A DNA stretch of 64,000 nt from Uloborus plumipes (Eukaryota > Arthropoda > Arachnida > Araneae > Uloboridae): the NCBI GenBank assembly GCA_038373865.1, contig JAXGGA010002021.1, positions 1 through 64,000 on the forward strand, in the 5' to 3' direction. Both the position numbers and the translations under genes were made by a program. Under the pieces are notes generated by a model. That model had not been told where the DNA came from, did not search any database, and saw only the letters and a list, made by a program, of their open reading frames with translations. Shown here piece after piece: positions 28,101 to 43,100 of the stretch; within the stretch, counting starts at the first letter, position 1, and each line of letters begins with the position of its first letter.

Positions 28101-31100
28101 AGGCGGTACTGTACTTCACAATTCTTTTTAGTCTTTTAAAGTAAAGAATAAGGTATATATTATTACATTTCAAATAAAAAAATGATCAAAAAGTATAAAA
28201 ATATTGTGTTGTTTCTGTGCAATTCAGCCCCTTACAAGCCTTTGAATAATAAAGCAACTTTTGTTTCATTAAGAAAGCTGCTAAAACGTACTTAAGATTC
28301 CACAAGTTAAATTATTTTTACCTTATCCCCCACATGCATTTTTTAGCGTTAAAAACTGGATATTTTTGAAAATTTGCAACTTTAGACAGGCATATCTCAT
28401 AAAGGAGGAGGAGTAACAAGCCATTTTTTTATAGAATAAGTAACCATGCATAAGAATATATGATAAAAAAAAATAGAGCTTGTTATTCTAAACCCATTAT
28501 GGGTTTTTTAATGTTCAAAAGTCGTAAAAAATTATATTTTCGTCGCAAACATTGACCTTGAAAAAAATAAGTATTTTTTTAAAGTCTGAAATTTATTGAT
28601 ACCATACATAAAAAGATATATTTCTTATCTTTCTAATGAGTTATGTTAGAATTTGAAATCTTTGAGAGAAAAAAAGTTCATAAGACAAAGCATCAAAATG
28701 CCCCATTTTTGCTGTTGCCAACAACAAAAATGGTCTATATATTAAAGAGTAAATGTTTCTAAAACAAAATAATTATTTTTTGGCGTCTGGGAACTAAAAG
28801 GCAAATTTTCATCAAAATCAAAAATGGTGATGCGCACCCACCCCATTTGTTGATTTAAAATGAAATGATCCCGTAGTAAAAAGAAATATCTACTTTGCTT
28901 CAGTTGCTTTCTTAGCTTTCGTCTTAATTATGCTAAAATATCTTTCAAACAATTTACTTATTTTGAATACTGTGTATTAAAAGGAATTGGGGGGATCATT
29001 TTCTGTTGACTAATTATACAGTCAAGAGTATTTTTAATCGAGTGTGTATTAGAATATTTTAATAGCGTGTCATTTTCTGTTCACTTTAAAAGGCTCTGAA
29101 CAAGGGCGGTACATTATTCGAGTAGCAATTACTTAATGGACACATTCATCGCTGTATTATAGAATATTTCATTTCAAAATGTAGAGTAAGTATATATTTT
29201 TATTTATGAAATTTATTTCATCTAGCTTCAGGCCTGTCCTGGATTTAAATTTACTGCTCTTTGTTATGCATTTCTGCTTGTATTTTGATGCGTTTTTCTA
29301 TAAAATACTTCGATCACATGCCTTTGTCCCCCCCTCCCCCCAAAAAAACTTGGCGAGCTCGTTTATATTGTTTGATGAATAAAGGATATGAAAATATCAT
29401 TCCAGACTAAAGTAGCACCTCTTGCTATCCCAACATGCTACTATTCTTGAATATTAATATAGATACATTTTTTGCTCAATTATATATAATTTGTAGAATT
29501 TACTCAAATATTTTTCATTTATCGCTTATGGCACAAACGCTTTTTGCAATACCTTCGTACGTTCTAAAATGTCTTACCATACAAAAAATGATGCTCGTAC
29601 ACTGTCAAAAAAATGAAGGCACGTTTCTAAGTATATGGGGCAGCTGCAGCTCATGATATTTTCAAAAACATTTTTGAGAATTTCGGAATATACTTTCTGC
29701 TATTTCTAAAAGCGTTACTGTGGATTTCGGAACCTACTTTCTGTAATCTTATAAAGCGTTTCTGTGTACTTACGAATCTGTTTTCTGTAATTTCAAAAAA
29801 CGTTTTTTAGTATTTTGAAATTCTCTTTGTGTAATTTTCGGAAACACTTGTGCGTATATTGTGCAGCTGCGGTTTATGAAATTTTCAAAAAGAGTTCTTG
29901 AGTATTCCAGGATTCTCTCTGAAATTTTCAAAAACGTTTTCGAACATCTTGGAATTCTTTTTCGGTACCGTAAATCAGGGTTACTTGGACCCTAGGGGGT
30001 TACTTGAGCCCACTACAATAAAATGATAAAATCTAGGTTTTGTACCTACTAGTTGAATACTTGCACGTAGTTCCTCGTTTCTCCACTAGGTAGAAGCCCT
30101 CTGCAGTCTCTAACGCTACTACCAAACCCAGATTTTATCATTTTACTGTGGGCTCAAGTAGCCCTCTTCTGGGTCCAAGTAACCCTGATTTACGGCAACT
30201 TTTTTTAAATACAAATCTTAACTATATTGTCGCATACTTTAACAAGTTAAATTAATTTTTTCACAGCTAAGGTGAGCAATATATCATTCCAAAAAGTAAA
30301 CAACAAAAAATAAATCAATAAAATACTTTTATAATTGTGTAAAAATACAAACTTATTATTTTTTTTAAACCTTCCAGTTTCTTATAACTCAATTTTTATG
30401 CACCTCAACTTTTACAAATGACAAAATAATCAGTGGAATTTAAAAAGAAACGAGTAAATAATAAAAAAATGTATTTTTACACCATTATAAAAGTATTTTA
30501 ATGAATTATTTTTTTGTTTACTTTTTAAAAGGAAAGATTACTAAAAAACGAATATTTATAATTCGAATCTGTATTTGAAAAAAAAAATCAGAAAAAAGAT
30601 TCCGATTTCTAAACTACTGAGAAATCTTTCTGAAATACTCAGAAATCTTTCTAAATATTTCCTGAACCGCAGCTGCATGAAATATTCAGAAACGTTTCTG
30701 AAAATAACAGAAAGTTTTCCGACATACTTGGAAACATTTCTGAAAATAACAGAAAGAGTTTTCCGACATACTCGGAAACGTTTCTGAAAATAACCTGAAC
30801 CGCAGCTGCCCGAAATATTCAAAAAAGTTTCCGGATAATGTTTACATAAGTGGAAAAAAATGGTTCATTTCAAATGGGTACAATATTTCCTGCCTTATAT
30901 TCAAGGCAGAAGGCTTACATTTAACTATGCAGAAAGCTTTGAATAAAAAGTTTCAAAACGCGTGGGAAAATAGAGTGACGGTATCCAAGAAAAGCAGACA
31001 AATAGCTCTATGACGCATGTCTAAACCTTTATCTTTCAAGAATAATCAAGAAAAGTTAAGCCAAGACCTTTAATGTAGAAAATATCGAAGCAATAAAATA

Positions 31101-34100
31101 AAATTGTTGAGATATAATGGCTACAAGTTTATTCATTTAAAGCAGACTTCTAAATTTGATGAATCTGGAATTCAGCGTTTGCACTCAGTCCAAATTTAGT
31201 TTCTGAAAGCTGCAAAAAATAGTCAAGCGATTTTGGGGAAAATCAAGATAGTTTCTAATTTATAAGAATTCGAGCTTCGCCATTTGAAATGGTTAATATT
31301 GTTTTGTTTATTTTGTCCAAATACGCCTCAAGCACGTTCAAATACCCCATGTTGACGTTGAGACACATTTGGATAATTTGATTCGAATTTTAAACATTAA
31401 AAAGAAAATCTAGTCACATTTCCTAATAATTCAGCATGCATGGTGTAAGATTATGGTCACGAAAAAAATCTGAGAAATTGGAATGAAAAGGGCATTTTTT
31501 TTTAAATCTTCATATTTGTAACTTTACAAAAATCCTTAATACTTACAGCGTTTTTTTTCTTACCGATACGACAGCAATAATCAATAACAGAGCTTCTTGA
31601 ACTATGGGTCGCAAAATTCTGGGGTCGCGAGATATTTTAATGTCAAATATTTATATATAATATATATATATATATCATTTTATAACATCACTAGAGTTGG
31701 CGGAATACAGTGGACTTGCAGCGTCTAGACACGCGCATTTGTTGAATGTTTTTGAGCTATTCGCGTTTGAAATCATCGATAGATGACGCTGAGGTGGACC
31801 TGGACATGTGCGTTTTTGTTCCGGCCACGAGCGTTACGGCCTATGGGGATTCGGGGACGCGTCCCCCCCAATAATTTTGAAGAGGGGGACAGTCCCCCCA
31901 ATATTTTTTTACAAGTTTCACTTAAAAATTTAAAAATTCAGAAATAAGAGGACACGTTACAACAAATCAATAATCAACTGATACATTGATTTCTGAAAAA
32001 AGAAAGTACTTCGCATGTAGACATTTTAAAGAATAAAATAAAGTAAGCTATTTAATTTTATGTCACTTCCCATCTGCGGCAAGATAAGTGGGGGTCGAAG
32101 ATCACGTCCCCTGGCAAAAGGTTCCCATCCCCCCAATATTTTTTCACAAGTTTCACTTAAAAATTCAGAAATAAGAGGACAATCAAGAGATACATTGATT
32201 TCAGAAAAAAGAAAGTTCTTATGTAGACAATAACCGAACAAAGTAAAGTTAACTATTTAATTTTGGCGCAAATCCCCTACCTTGAAAATGTTTCTTCTCA
32301 ACTCTCTAATTTTACGTATTTTTTATTTTTTTCAATTTTTATTAATATTTTAGCTGTTTGAAATTTGTATGATCAATCAAACCTTTATTTCATACTGTAT
32401 TTCAAATTTCATTCTTTTTTTCTGTGTTTGCAAAAAATTATGAAACCCAAACTTTAGAATTTCTACTGAACTCTGAATTTTTAAACTTTTAAGTTTAAGT
32501 GGTTTTCTGAGATATTTCTACGATGTCTTTCTTTTATTAAAATGGTCGCTTTTAGTTACTTAGAAATGATCCATTTTTCATTACAAGAGAAGACATCAAG
32601 AAAGCATTTTGTTAGCAACTGTCCTTTCAATAGCCGTTCTTTCTTTCCATGATAGCACAGTTGACTGTCGACTGTCAAAAGAAGAAAGATGGATGGGTAA
32701 TCGCGGACTTAATTCGCAGGTAGGTAATGAGGGGTCGCAATGTCTCTCAGTCAGACTTGAAGAAAACGGGGTTCCCAACGAATACCACATAAGCTGTACA
32801 GACGACTTTCAGAACAAGTCTCTTTCCTTTGGCAAAAAACGGCTCCTTTTCGTATTGAGACCAGTGGCGGATCACCCAATAGGCGCATGAGGCGTGGGCC
32901 TGGGGCCTCAGAAAAGCGGGGGGGGGGGGGCTCGGAATCGCAGAATGTTACATTCTTAAAACCAAAATGTTTGAATTTAAGAATTTGCCATGAAGAGTCA
33001 TGAGTTTGAGTGGGAGATGATCAAAACTCGCTCCCAATTGGGCCCTGTAACTATAAGGCCCGGAGCTAAGCAGGGCCCGACTCACTAATAGTAAGGCAAG
33101 CTCCCAGAATAATTTGGAAGTCCCCTGAAGCTCCAGTGGCAGAATGCAGTGGCTGATTTACAGGTTTGGGGGCCGTCAAAATGCAGTTTTGGGGCAACTT
33201 GATCCATCAACAGTATAAAAATAATTTATTATGCGCATTTTTGAATTTAATTCGGGGCCCATATGGTCAAGGGGGCCCTCACAGTTACGACATGATCAAC
33301 CCGATACCGGCAAAATTAATTAAGATTCTCGTTTAACCCATTAACCGCCGAAACTCGAAATCATTTTTTGTTTTTGATAGAAATCATAAAAGTTGTTATT
33401 TTGAACCCATACAATAGTATTATGCTGCAAAAAGAACAAAATTTCACTTACATTTAGAAATATAGGGTGTTGCGTTGACGCAACGTCAGCGGAAAAGAGG
33501 TACGGATGCTAAGTAGTTTTATTTAATACAATTCCGCAGTTTCAATGCGTTTTAGACAGGTAAAATCTGTATGAGCTTTGATATGGTTTTAAAACGTGCA
33601 GAGAACTTTAGAAGAAATTGAAATTTGTTTTAAAAAAATCAATCTTCCCAAATTTAAAATTTAACAAAAATTTGATTATCCAAGGTTATCCATGATAAAC
33701 TTCGTTGCAATCGGGTTGGAGAGCAATATCACAAGCATTGCAACGATAAACAGTTGGACAATGGCAATGGGGCCGGGGTCAGCCCGATCAGTAAGGCGTC
33801 AGACTCGTAACCGGAGGGTCCCGGGTTTGATCCTAGCCGATCAAAGATCCACCGTTGTTACTAATGGTGGCTGGGCGACGCAAAATAAGAGTCGTGGTCA
33901 CAAAGTCCTCCAAGTGAAACGATGCTTCCGGGGGTACAACCCAGTTGTTTGCTCGTCCCTTGGTCTGGTTCAAAAGAACAGAACGCTTTGAGCTAAATCG
34001 GGCTTCCACCTTAATGGTGCTCGTAAAAACGGAAGCCGTACTTATTCCACGTTAAATCGGGTAGATCGGTCTACTCGGGCTCGTTTATCCGAGTGGTTTC

Positions 34101-37100
34101 AGAAACAACACAATGGCAATACTTGCACCGTATTCTTTCGTTATTTGTAAACCTTGCTGTAAAAAGCCCCCCAGATACTGGCATTGGTAAGCTGAATGTG
34201 CTTGGCCGCCCTGTACATATACTTTTCTTATGTGTATTATTATCAAAGGAGGGGGGGCACTGTAAAAACTTAAGTGCAACCTCTCGTCTAAAATCCAACA
34301 GTGACTTTCTATTTGCTTCTTCAGATAGTCATGAAAGTTTCCAAGCATTTGTTTGCACAACATCAATATAATTTGAAAATATTGGGCACCATTTTTTCTC
34401 TCTGACTCCAATTCTATAATTTGAAACTAAATTATCGCACAAATCAACATTTAATGTTACATTGCTCAATGATGCAAAGCTGAGGAACAGAAACATTTTT
34501 CTTCTGAATTCTGGAGTAGCGAGAAACGATCTTTACAAGACTCAATTTTACCGTAAGTAGAACCTCGAATCATCATCATCAAATTTTTCATTTATTTATT
34601 TTCTTTTTTTCAAAAACCTGTTCGAATGCTTCTTAAGCTAAGATATCTTGTTCTGGGCATGACAAAAGGCGGAGACGAAAAAAAAAGCTTGCACAGTCAA
34701 AACGCACAGAATAAAAAATAAATGTATGACTTTCGGAAGAACAGTTGAGGCAGGCAGTCTGACCAAAGACTCTATAGCTTCGCACAAGACTAGACACTTC
34801 AGCTCAAATCAGTGCTTCCACTTTTCGACCATCGACCGTCAAAGATTTGAAACGGGAAAAGCCAACATTTAGGAGATCATTTGGCGAAACAATTTTAGTA
34901 AAAAGAGTTTTACCCACTGTTGTGGCGATACGTCGCCAACGCGGGGGCATCGCCATACGGATGGCCAGAGGGGCCCTTCCACGATGGCGCGATGCGCGAT
35001 CGTCTTAAATAGAGAGGGGGGGGTCACATTTTGGGGGTCACGGGAGCATTTTAGCACGGGGGGAGTAAGTTTTCAGCGAAAGGCTGAAAATGGACAGGTT
35101 GTGTTGACAAAACTAACACGAATGAAATATAGCGCGAGAGAAATAATAGAATAAGCGATGAGACCTTTAATAGCTCTCAAATATGTGTAAGAATTTTGAA
35201 ATCATGCCGTAAAATGGTGAATTAATTTAAATATATAATCTGTTTTTGAAAAGGAATTAAGCTGTGTTCTTAACAAGGGGGTCAGTAGAATCAGTTACAG
35301 GCAGCGCACTCGCATGTTTAGGAATCCTTTTTTTTTTTTGCTAGATTATTTCTTTCATTTTTTTATCTATTTATTTTTTTATTCGTTTTTTAAAGCGAAT
35401 GTTTTGATGGACTTTGATCTTTATTGAAATTGCTTTGTTTTTAAGTTTTATTACACGGTACTGGTCCTGACACGTCTTGGTAACTCTCGATCACAATTAC
35501 CAGTGGATGCTTTTTATGCTCTAAAGAGATAGGGGCGCAACGATAGGCATCTTCATTGGACCCTCAGAAAACTGGATCTTATGTCTCAGTTTTCCAAAAA
35601 GGGAGACCTTCTGTCCGAGAATCTTTTGCACGCCGGGTCTTATGTCCGCTGGATATTCTGTCCCTCGGATCTTTGGGCGTGGACCTTCTGTCCGCTGACC
35701 TTTTGGTTTCGGACCTTATGTCCGACCTCCCTTCATTGTTGGCTACTGGTAAGAAAATGATTTATTTAAAGAAATTCTGGAAGATACATGAAATGTTTAT
35801 GATCAAAAATGTGAAAATATTAAAAAAAGAGTTGCAAGATCCTGAGCTACAGTTCTGTTGCTGTTAAAATCGGGGGGGGGGGGGGCTTGATTTTAACTCG
35901 GTAAATCGTAATTAAAATCTTACACAATAATATTTCTCTAGCTTGTTTTCTGTTACCATGCGAGAACGTCTTCAGAGGCGGATCAAGTGAAGTGGGGGCC
36001 CCAAGCGGTAAAAGTTTTCGGGGCCCCCTCCACCCCCACTCTAAAAAAGGGGGAGAACCCCCCCCCCCCGAGAAAAAAAAACAATACAGTTTACCAATAT
36101 TTTTTATTTACATACCTCATATAAATTTTCGTCTAGATTTAATTGCAGCAAAATCATTAATTATGTTTTCCGTGTCGACGCGGTTCAACAGTTCCTGTTC
36201 AATATACAGTACGGATAAGATGTTAAGCCTCTCTTCTCCCATTTTACTACGTAAATAATTTTTTACTCTTTTTAAAACCGAAAACGATCTTTCACCTGAT
36301 GCATTTGACATAGGTATTGTAAAAAATATTTTCAAAAGTGTCTCCATGTGCGGAAATGTGCAAGACATCCCTCTAGCAGCTTGATAAATATTATGACACG
36401 AGAGACTTAAATTGTCTGAATTTTCAGATGTTCCTTTGAATGAGTCCTCATTTTCTTTCAAAAACATAACAAAATGATCAAATTTATCTTCTAAAGTGCA
36501 AGCTAAAGTGCTATTGATATAAATTCCAGTCGAGCGTAGGTCATCGTCTTTTAAAATATTTATGAAACAAATTTGGGGCCCCTAGGTTGGACCTTATTAG
36601 CCTATTGGTATATATTAGTCCCCGGCTGCAAAAAAGCTCGTTCGTTTAGCTACAGGTTGCAGTTATATCTAAAACCAGTGCATTCGAATTTTAGATTCTA
36701 GGAGAATTTCGGGGCCCCATGGCGCATCACGGGTCGACGAGGCCCCACGCGGCCGCTTAGTCCGCGTACCGTTAGACCCGCCTCTGAACGTCTTTATTTC
36801 TAAATCATATTCTATGATTTGCCCTTGATTTATAATTATCGTGCTGGATATTGGCGAAAAATAGACCCACTGTTTATTTTGTGTCACTTTTCATTTATTC
36901 TTTTTTTTTTTTGCTCAATATTACAAGGAATAGCATACGAAAACTGATATGCAATGGCGCGGTTGGAGAGATCTTTTTTTTGTTTAAACATAATACATTG
37001 CGTAAAACTACAAAAGTAATTCATCATTCAGCAAAAAAAAAAAAAATAACTTTACGCTTGTTTCTCTTTTTTTTTTTTGGGGGGGGGGGCGCTATTTTCC

Positions 37101-40100
37101 TAAAAATTACCGGAAAAATCGAATTTTTGAATTACCGCTCTCAAGCGCGAAAACTTCGAGCTGGTCAGCTAGTACTAAATTAGTGATTTACTTAATATTG
37201 GTCCATTTTACGACTGCAACATACGTTTAAAAAGCTCAACTGCCATGAAAAAAGGTTCCCTTCTTGTGACAGGGAAACAACCATGCTCGAAAAATGCTAG
37301 TTTTTTCTTTACATATTCTAAACAGCTATTTCTTGGGTTTATTGCTATGCCATATGTGTAAAAGAATAGCTCTTAATTTTTATGAGTATATTACAGGGCC
37401 GTATTTAAGGGGTGGGTTTTTAGGGTTCAAACCCCCTCCGAAAATTTTCAGTGAGAAATTATGAAAAGCATTTTTGTATATAATAGTTTTGTATTTATTA
37501 TTTAATTTAACCACTATTTAATTTAAATTTTCTTATTTACTTTGAAACTGCATTTGAAAAAAGAAATTATCACTGCAAAAATTAAGCTTTTTTTCTGCAG
37601 TATTTATTTTTATTGAAGTTATTGCAAACATAATTTCTTCAGGATACACCTGTTCCTTCAAATTTTTAATACTACTAAAAAAAAACACCAAAATTTTTCA
37701 AATTTGTAATTTCCAAACTCTATATTTAACACATCTATAAGTGCCCCCCCCCCCTACGAATAGAAATTTTAAGAGTACTCCTTCGAATGCGCGTATATGA
37801 GTAAACTCATCTGTCCAGATTTTTTTTTCTTCATAGAAAATGTGAGGTTTTTTTTTTTTTTTAAATATTTTTCATATTCCTACTCTTTTAACATCTATTG
37901 TAACAAAAATCAGCGGAATATAGTACAGTAAATCAAATTTCATTAACTTTATACATTTCACAAGAAATAGGTTTGGTAAAACCCTTCCCCGAAATTAAGG
38001 TTCGGCCCTTGTATATTATATTAACAGGTAAAAACTACACAAGTGTATTTCCACGAAATACACTCATTTTGTCTAGTACAAGACGCCTTCACGCACGTTA
38101 TCATTTCATTACGTATAATAATTTAAAAAGGTAATTAGAAAAATTTTGTTACTTAAGAAATTACAAACCAATTTTGTCATTACCTTTTTTAACTAATATT
38201 TTTAAATGAAATATATAAACCTTCTCGTGCAAAACAGACTTTCTAGTTTTTCGTAAAAGGAGCTGCACATAATTTTTGTTTTCAACTGCTTAAATTCTTA
38301 TTTCTCAATAATTCAGACATGTTGGCACCTGCAATTTTTTTTTCGTCATTGTTGCGTCAATAGAGCAAAAATATTTACTAATTCATACAGTATATTATAA
38401 GAGGTTGACTTTGGATGTCTCTCACATGATCTATGCAAATGAATAGAAAAATTAATTAACAAAATTATTTAATGAACATATAATTGTATAAGGGGTATAT
38501 TTTTATCAAATGTAAAGATTAAAAAATGCTTTATCCTGTTTCATTTAAATATTAAGTTCTTTAACAAAATGTCGCTGAAATTATAGCTCCTGATTGCCCC
38601 GCATGTGACCCTGGAATGGTTCAGAATCGTCTTCGCGTAATGTTAAACAGTTAACAAGTATTAGAAAAAACATTAGCTTTACAGTAAAATTTCATGAATA
38701 CGTTTCTTTTGATTTATTTATGAACTCAATTTCTTAATAACAACAAATAAAATTGATTAAGCAACTGTTAAAATAGGCATCATTGCTTTGAATATTTATC
38801 CTCTTTCCTTTCAAAATTTCCTTTAATTTAAAGAGGCCCACTAATATTATTCACCATTTGCATATATTTACATACTTCTTAGTTTTAACTTTCAACAAAC
38901 ATCTGCAAAAGTAAATAAATAATCGTACGAAGACTGTAATAAATGCTAAATTGCGTATATAGGGAACCAAAATGGAAAAACCTTCTCCAAAAGTAATTTC
39001 TGACTACTGCATTGACGATAAGTTGCAGGGGAAGCTGTGCTAAAGATAATTTAGACCATTGTCTCAATAGTCCAAGGTGTTAACTGCTAGTAGCAGATGT
39101 ACAGCATTTTGTGCAAGCTGAGCTTTATAGGCCCTAAGGTATAATGAGAGACCCCCACTCGTCTATGCCTCTACACAGATGAACCAAACCCCTTGGCTGG
39201 TTTGTCTGTCTTGGCGGCAAAGCAATATAAATAAAGGAGGCACAATCGGTGGTGTAAACCAAACTGCTGATGAGGGTCGTGACAGCAACAAACAAACGTG
39301 AGTAAACGACCCATTGAGTAGTTGTTCTTCGGTTAGGTGCCATAAATCTGAACTTCTGATAAGGTGGGGCAGGGTCTCGTTCGTCTCTTTCAACATAGCC
39401 AAGTGCATCAAGTGATCACTGGAAATGAATAGGGATCCTGATCTATGCGAAATTTTACTTTTTTACGCAATCATGCAAAGGAATGAAAACTTCAAAGCTC
39501 AAATTTTAATGTTATAACTTTAAAATAAAAATTTCAAAAAATAAGAAAAAAGTAATAACAAGAAATCCATTTGAGAAAATAAACTCTTCCGGGCTAGCCG
39601 GGGATAAGGGAAAATATACATTTTTTTAACTTTCTTTATTATTTCAAGGGCCAGATTAAGGCATGGGCCAAGTAACACAACACAATTTGGGCAACACAAT
39701 TTGGGTGTTACCAAACCTGTAATTAAAGCGTTAAAATATTGCAGTAATTCTATATTGCACTACAGTAAGATGAAAATATTAAATATAGAAAAAAAATCCT
39801 TGCAATTGTAATCTCTTTACTGAAGTGCATGGACATAAACATGATATTAAGAGCAAGAATCTGAGAGAGTGTCACGCCTGTGATTCATGAAGTCTCAGAT
39901 TTTTTCCAAAAAACTACCAAATGTTCATTATCTTATTAAAAGAGCAAATCCAGAATGTTTTGTTCTAAAGTTGAGTTGTTTAGTTTTTATGGATCCCTAA
40001 AGGTGAAGGTGCGGCATCAAATATTAAGCGGATTTTCAAGACATGGAAGTTGCTGTGAGCCAAAACTCTTACCAGGAACTGTTGAACTCCAAATTTCTTT

Positions 40101-43100
40101 TTGTATATGGAATATAGAAGGTTCAAACTTTACAAAATGAATGTTAAGTTTGAGGTAAGTTGTTGCCGTAAGGTCAGTGAAGGCCCTCAAAACAAGGCAT
40201 TTTTGACGTTTTCCAGCATTTTTTAGGTCCAAAAACAGCTTGTACATTTCACTTGCCAAGGCAAAAGTAGTGTCGTTTGAAAGACCAGTGTAATCACTTT
40301 AAAATAATGTATAAATAACCGAGGAAAGTTCAACGTGCTTTTAGTTGCGCAAGGCCGAAATATGAAAAATGTCATATTTTACGGATATTCAAACGGTCAT
40401 AACTTCCTCTGCCAACAACATATTGAAATATTTTTTTGCCAATGTCATACTCTATTCTTTGTCTTAACAGAACAGTTGAGTCCTTTGAGACGAAATGTTA
40501 AATTTTTTTTTACAAAAAATGTATTTTTTCCTGTGCATTTTTTGTAAAAAATTTTTAAGCATTTCGCCTCAAAGGACTCAACTGTTCTGTTAAGACAAGG
40601 AGTAGAGTATGACATTGGTAAAAAAAAAAAAATTCAATATGTTGTTGGCAGAGGAAGTTATGACCGTTTGAATATCCGTAAAATATGACATTTCTCATAT
40701 TTCGGCCTTACGCAACTAAAAGCAGGTTTAACTTTCCTCGGCTATTGATGCATTATTTTAAAGTGCTTATACTGGTCTTTCAAACGACGCTACTTTTGCC
40801 GTGGCAACTGAAATGTACAAGCTGTTTTTGGACCTCAAAAACGCTAAAAAACGTCAAAAATGCCTTGTTTTGAGGGCCTTCCACTGACCTTACGGCAACA
40901 ACTTACCACAAATTTCACATTCATTTTGTAAAGTTTCAACCTTCTATATTCCATATACAAAAAGAAATTTGGAGTTCCACAGTTCCTGGTAAGAGTTTTG
41001 GTTCACAGCAATTTCCATGTCTTGAAAATCCACTTAATTTTTGATGCCGCACCTTCACATTTAGGGGTCCATAGTAACTAAACAGCTCAACTTTAGAATA
41101 AAACATTCTGGATTTGGTCTTTCAATAAGATAATAAACATTTGGTAATTTTTTGGAAAAAATCTGAGAGGTCATGAATTAACGCATAATGCTAGGCGTGA
41201 CAGTTTCTCAGATTCTTGCTCTTAATACTTTGTGATTTATTTTGCAGATTTTAAATATATTCTAGTTTTTCCTTTGCTAAAAATAAATGTTACTGCTAGT
41301 TAAAACTTATAATTTTAATAATTCAGAAAAATAGAACTAAATTTAATTTAAATTTATTAATGAATTAATTAATATTGAAATTATTTTAATTATTTAATTA
41401 TTTAATGAACATATATGGGTAAAATATCGTTTGTTCACATGTGCCCCTGTTTACATGTGCTCCTCTCTCCCCAATAATGTCTTCATTGTAGCATTAACAC
41501 CAAGCAAGCAGGTAAATCGTAAAAAATTCATTCTTTTATACATCGAAACGTACCAAAACGCGGGCATGGATTCTGTTATTTTCGTGTAAAATTTGCATTG
41601 AGTTTACCCCCCCCCCCCACCCCCAATTCTTCAAAATAACCGGTCTGGGTAGGGATAAGGCAGAAAAGTACTGGAATTAAATTTGCTAATTCTCACGGAT
41701 TTCATCAATTTCACTCTGTATTTGAAACGTCAACTTTTACGTAAAAACTTTCCAGTAGAGAAGCAATTTGCTCCCGTCATAAAATGAAGGGGGATGTTTG
41801 GTGTTTAAGATAATTGTTATGAATGTACTTTTGAGTCTACTGAAGTAAAAGCTTTATTTTTAGTAACTTTTACACTAGTACATATACATCTTTAAAATTT
41901 TATGATTCATTATAATAAAAGCATTGTTCAACAACGCGGTAATCAAAGATGCAGTTTTAATTGAAGGCTCACCTTCATTTCAGAATGAAATTAGTTAAAA
42001 ATAATTATATTTCACGTTCTAATTAGCTCTGTAATACTCGAAAAACAATTGTCTGATGCGGAAAATCAAAGTTCTATTTATATATAATGCTATTATTTGC
42101 AAGTATTTTGTCGTCCTCATGTTGGAGGATTAAGAAAAAAAACCGCTTAGAACTGGAATAGTTGATGGTTAATTAATGCAGTTATTACAGAAATAGAATA
42201 TTGCATTGTCATCGAGTTTTAGATACATCGAACTTTAATCGATCGGACCACAGGAAGATTAAGGGCAAAAATTGAGTTTTAAATCGTGTTAAAAAAAAGT
42301 AATTAAAGACATAGGAAGATGTTTTTCTGCATGCTTGCTTCTAGCCAGCTTAACGGCCACTTTGTTTCACTTATTCAGAACCGATCACATGGTTATCAAT
42401 TGACATGACGCTGTAGGTTCAGCCACATTTTATGCAGAAAATACGATAAAAAGCAATTACTGCCCTTTTAAAATTATTAATGCTACTTATAGAGCAAGCA
42501 AATGAATTTAGAAAAAAAAAATGCAATACTTCACATATCTCTTGCTAATTTGTACTTTTTTATTCTGTAGTCTAATAATGCAAAAGAAACATTACTTAAG
42601 TGCGTCAAAAAAATTTAAATAACTGTTTAGAGCTTAACCCTTTAACTGTCAAGTTATTTTGATGATTTGGGTGCACAAATTGTCAAATTTTTTTATTTCA
42701 AAAATCAAATGTTGGTACAAAACAAAACATACTTAGAAGTTAAAAATTGATATTTTGAAGCACAAAAAAAAATGGGTAAAATATTTAAAGTTTTGTAGGC
42801 ACTGCATAGTTGCTTGAGGCGGCTGCCACTCAACATGGCAGTTGTAAAGTTCGCTTCTAGAGGAGCATTATTTTCTAAAAATGAAAAAAAAAAAATAATA
42901 TAAATAAATAAATAAATGGAAAAAATAAATAAAAGTGAATACCTTTCAGTAATTCAGTCTTGTGTGGTATAACTGGAAACACTTTTCCAAGCACAAACCC
43001 GAGAAACAGTCAAGGACGTCATTTCAAGTTTTTCCAGGAGGGGGGGGGGGGCAAAGGGTCCAAACACAATGCAATTTCATCGAAAAACATACAAAACCAC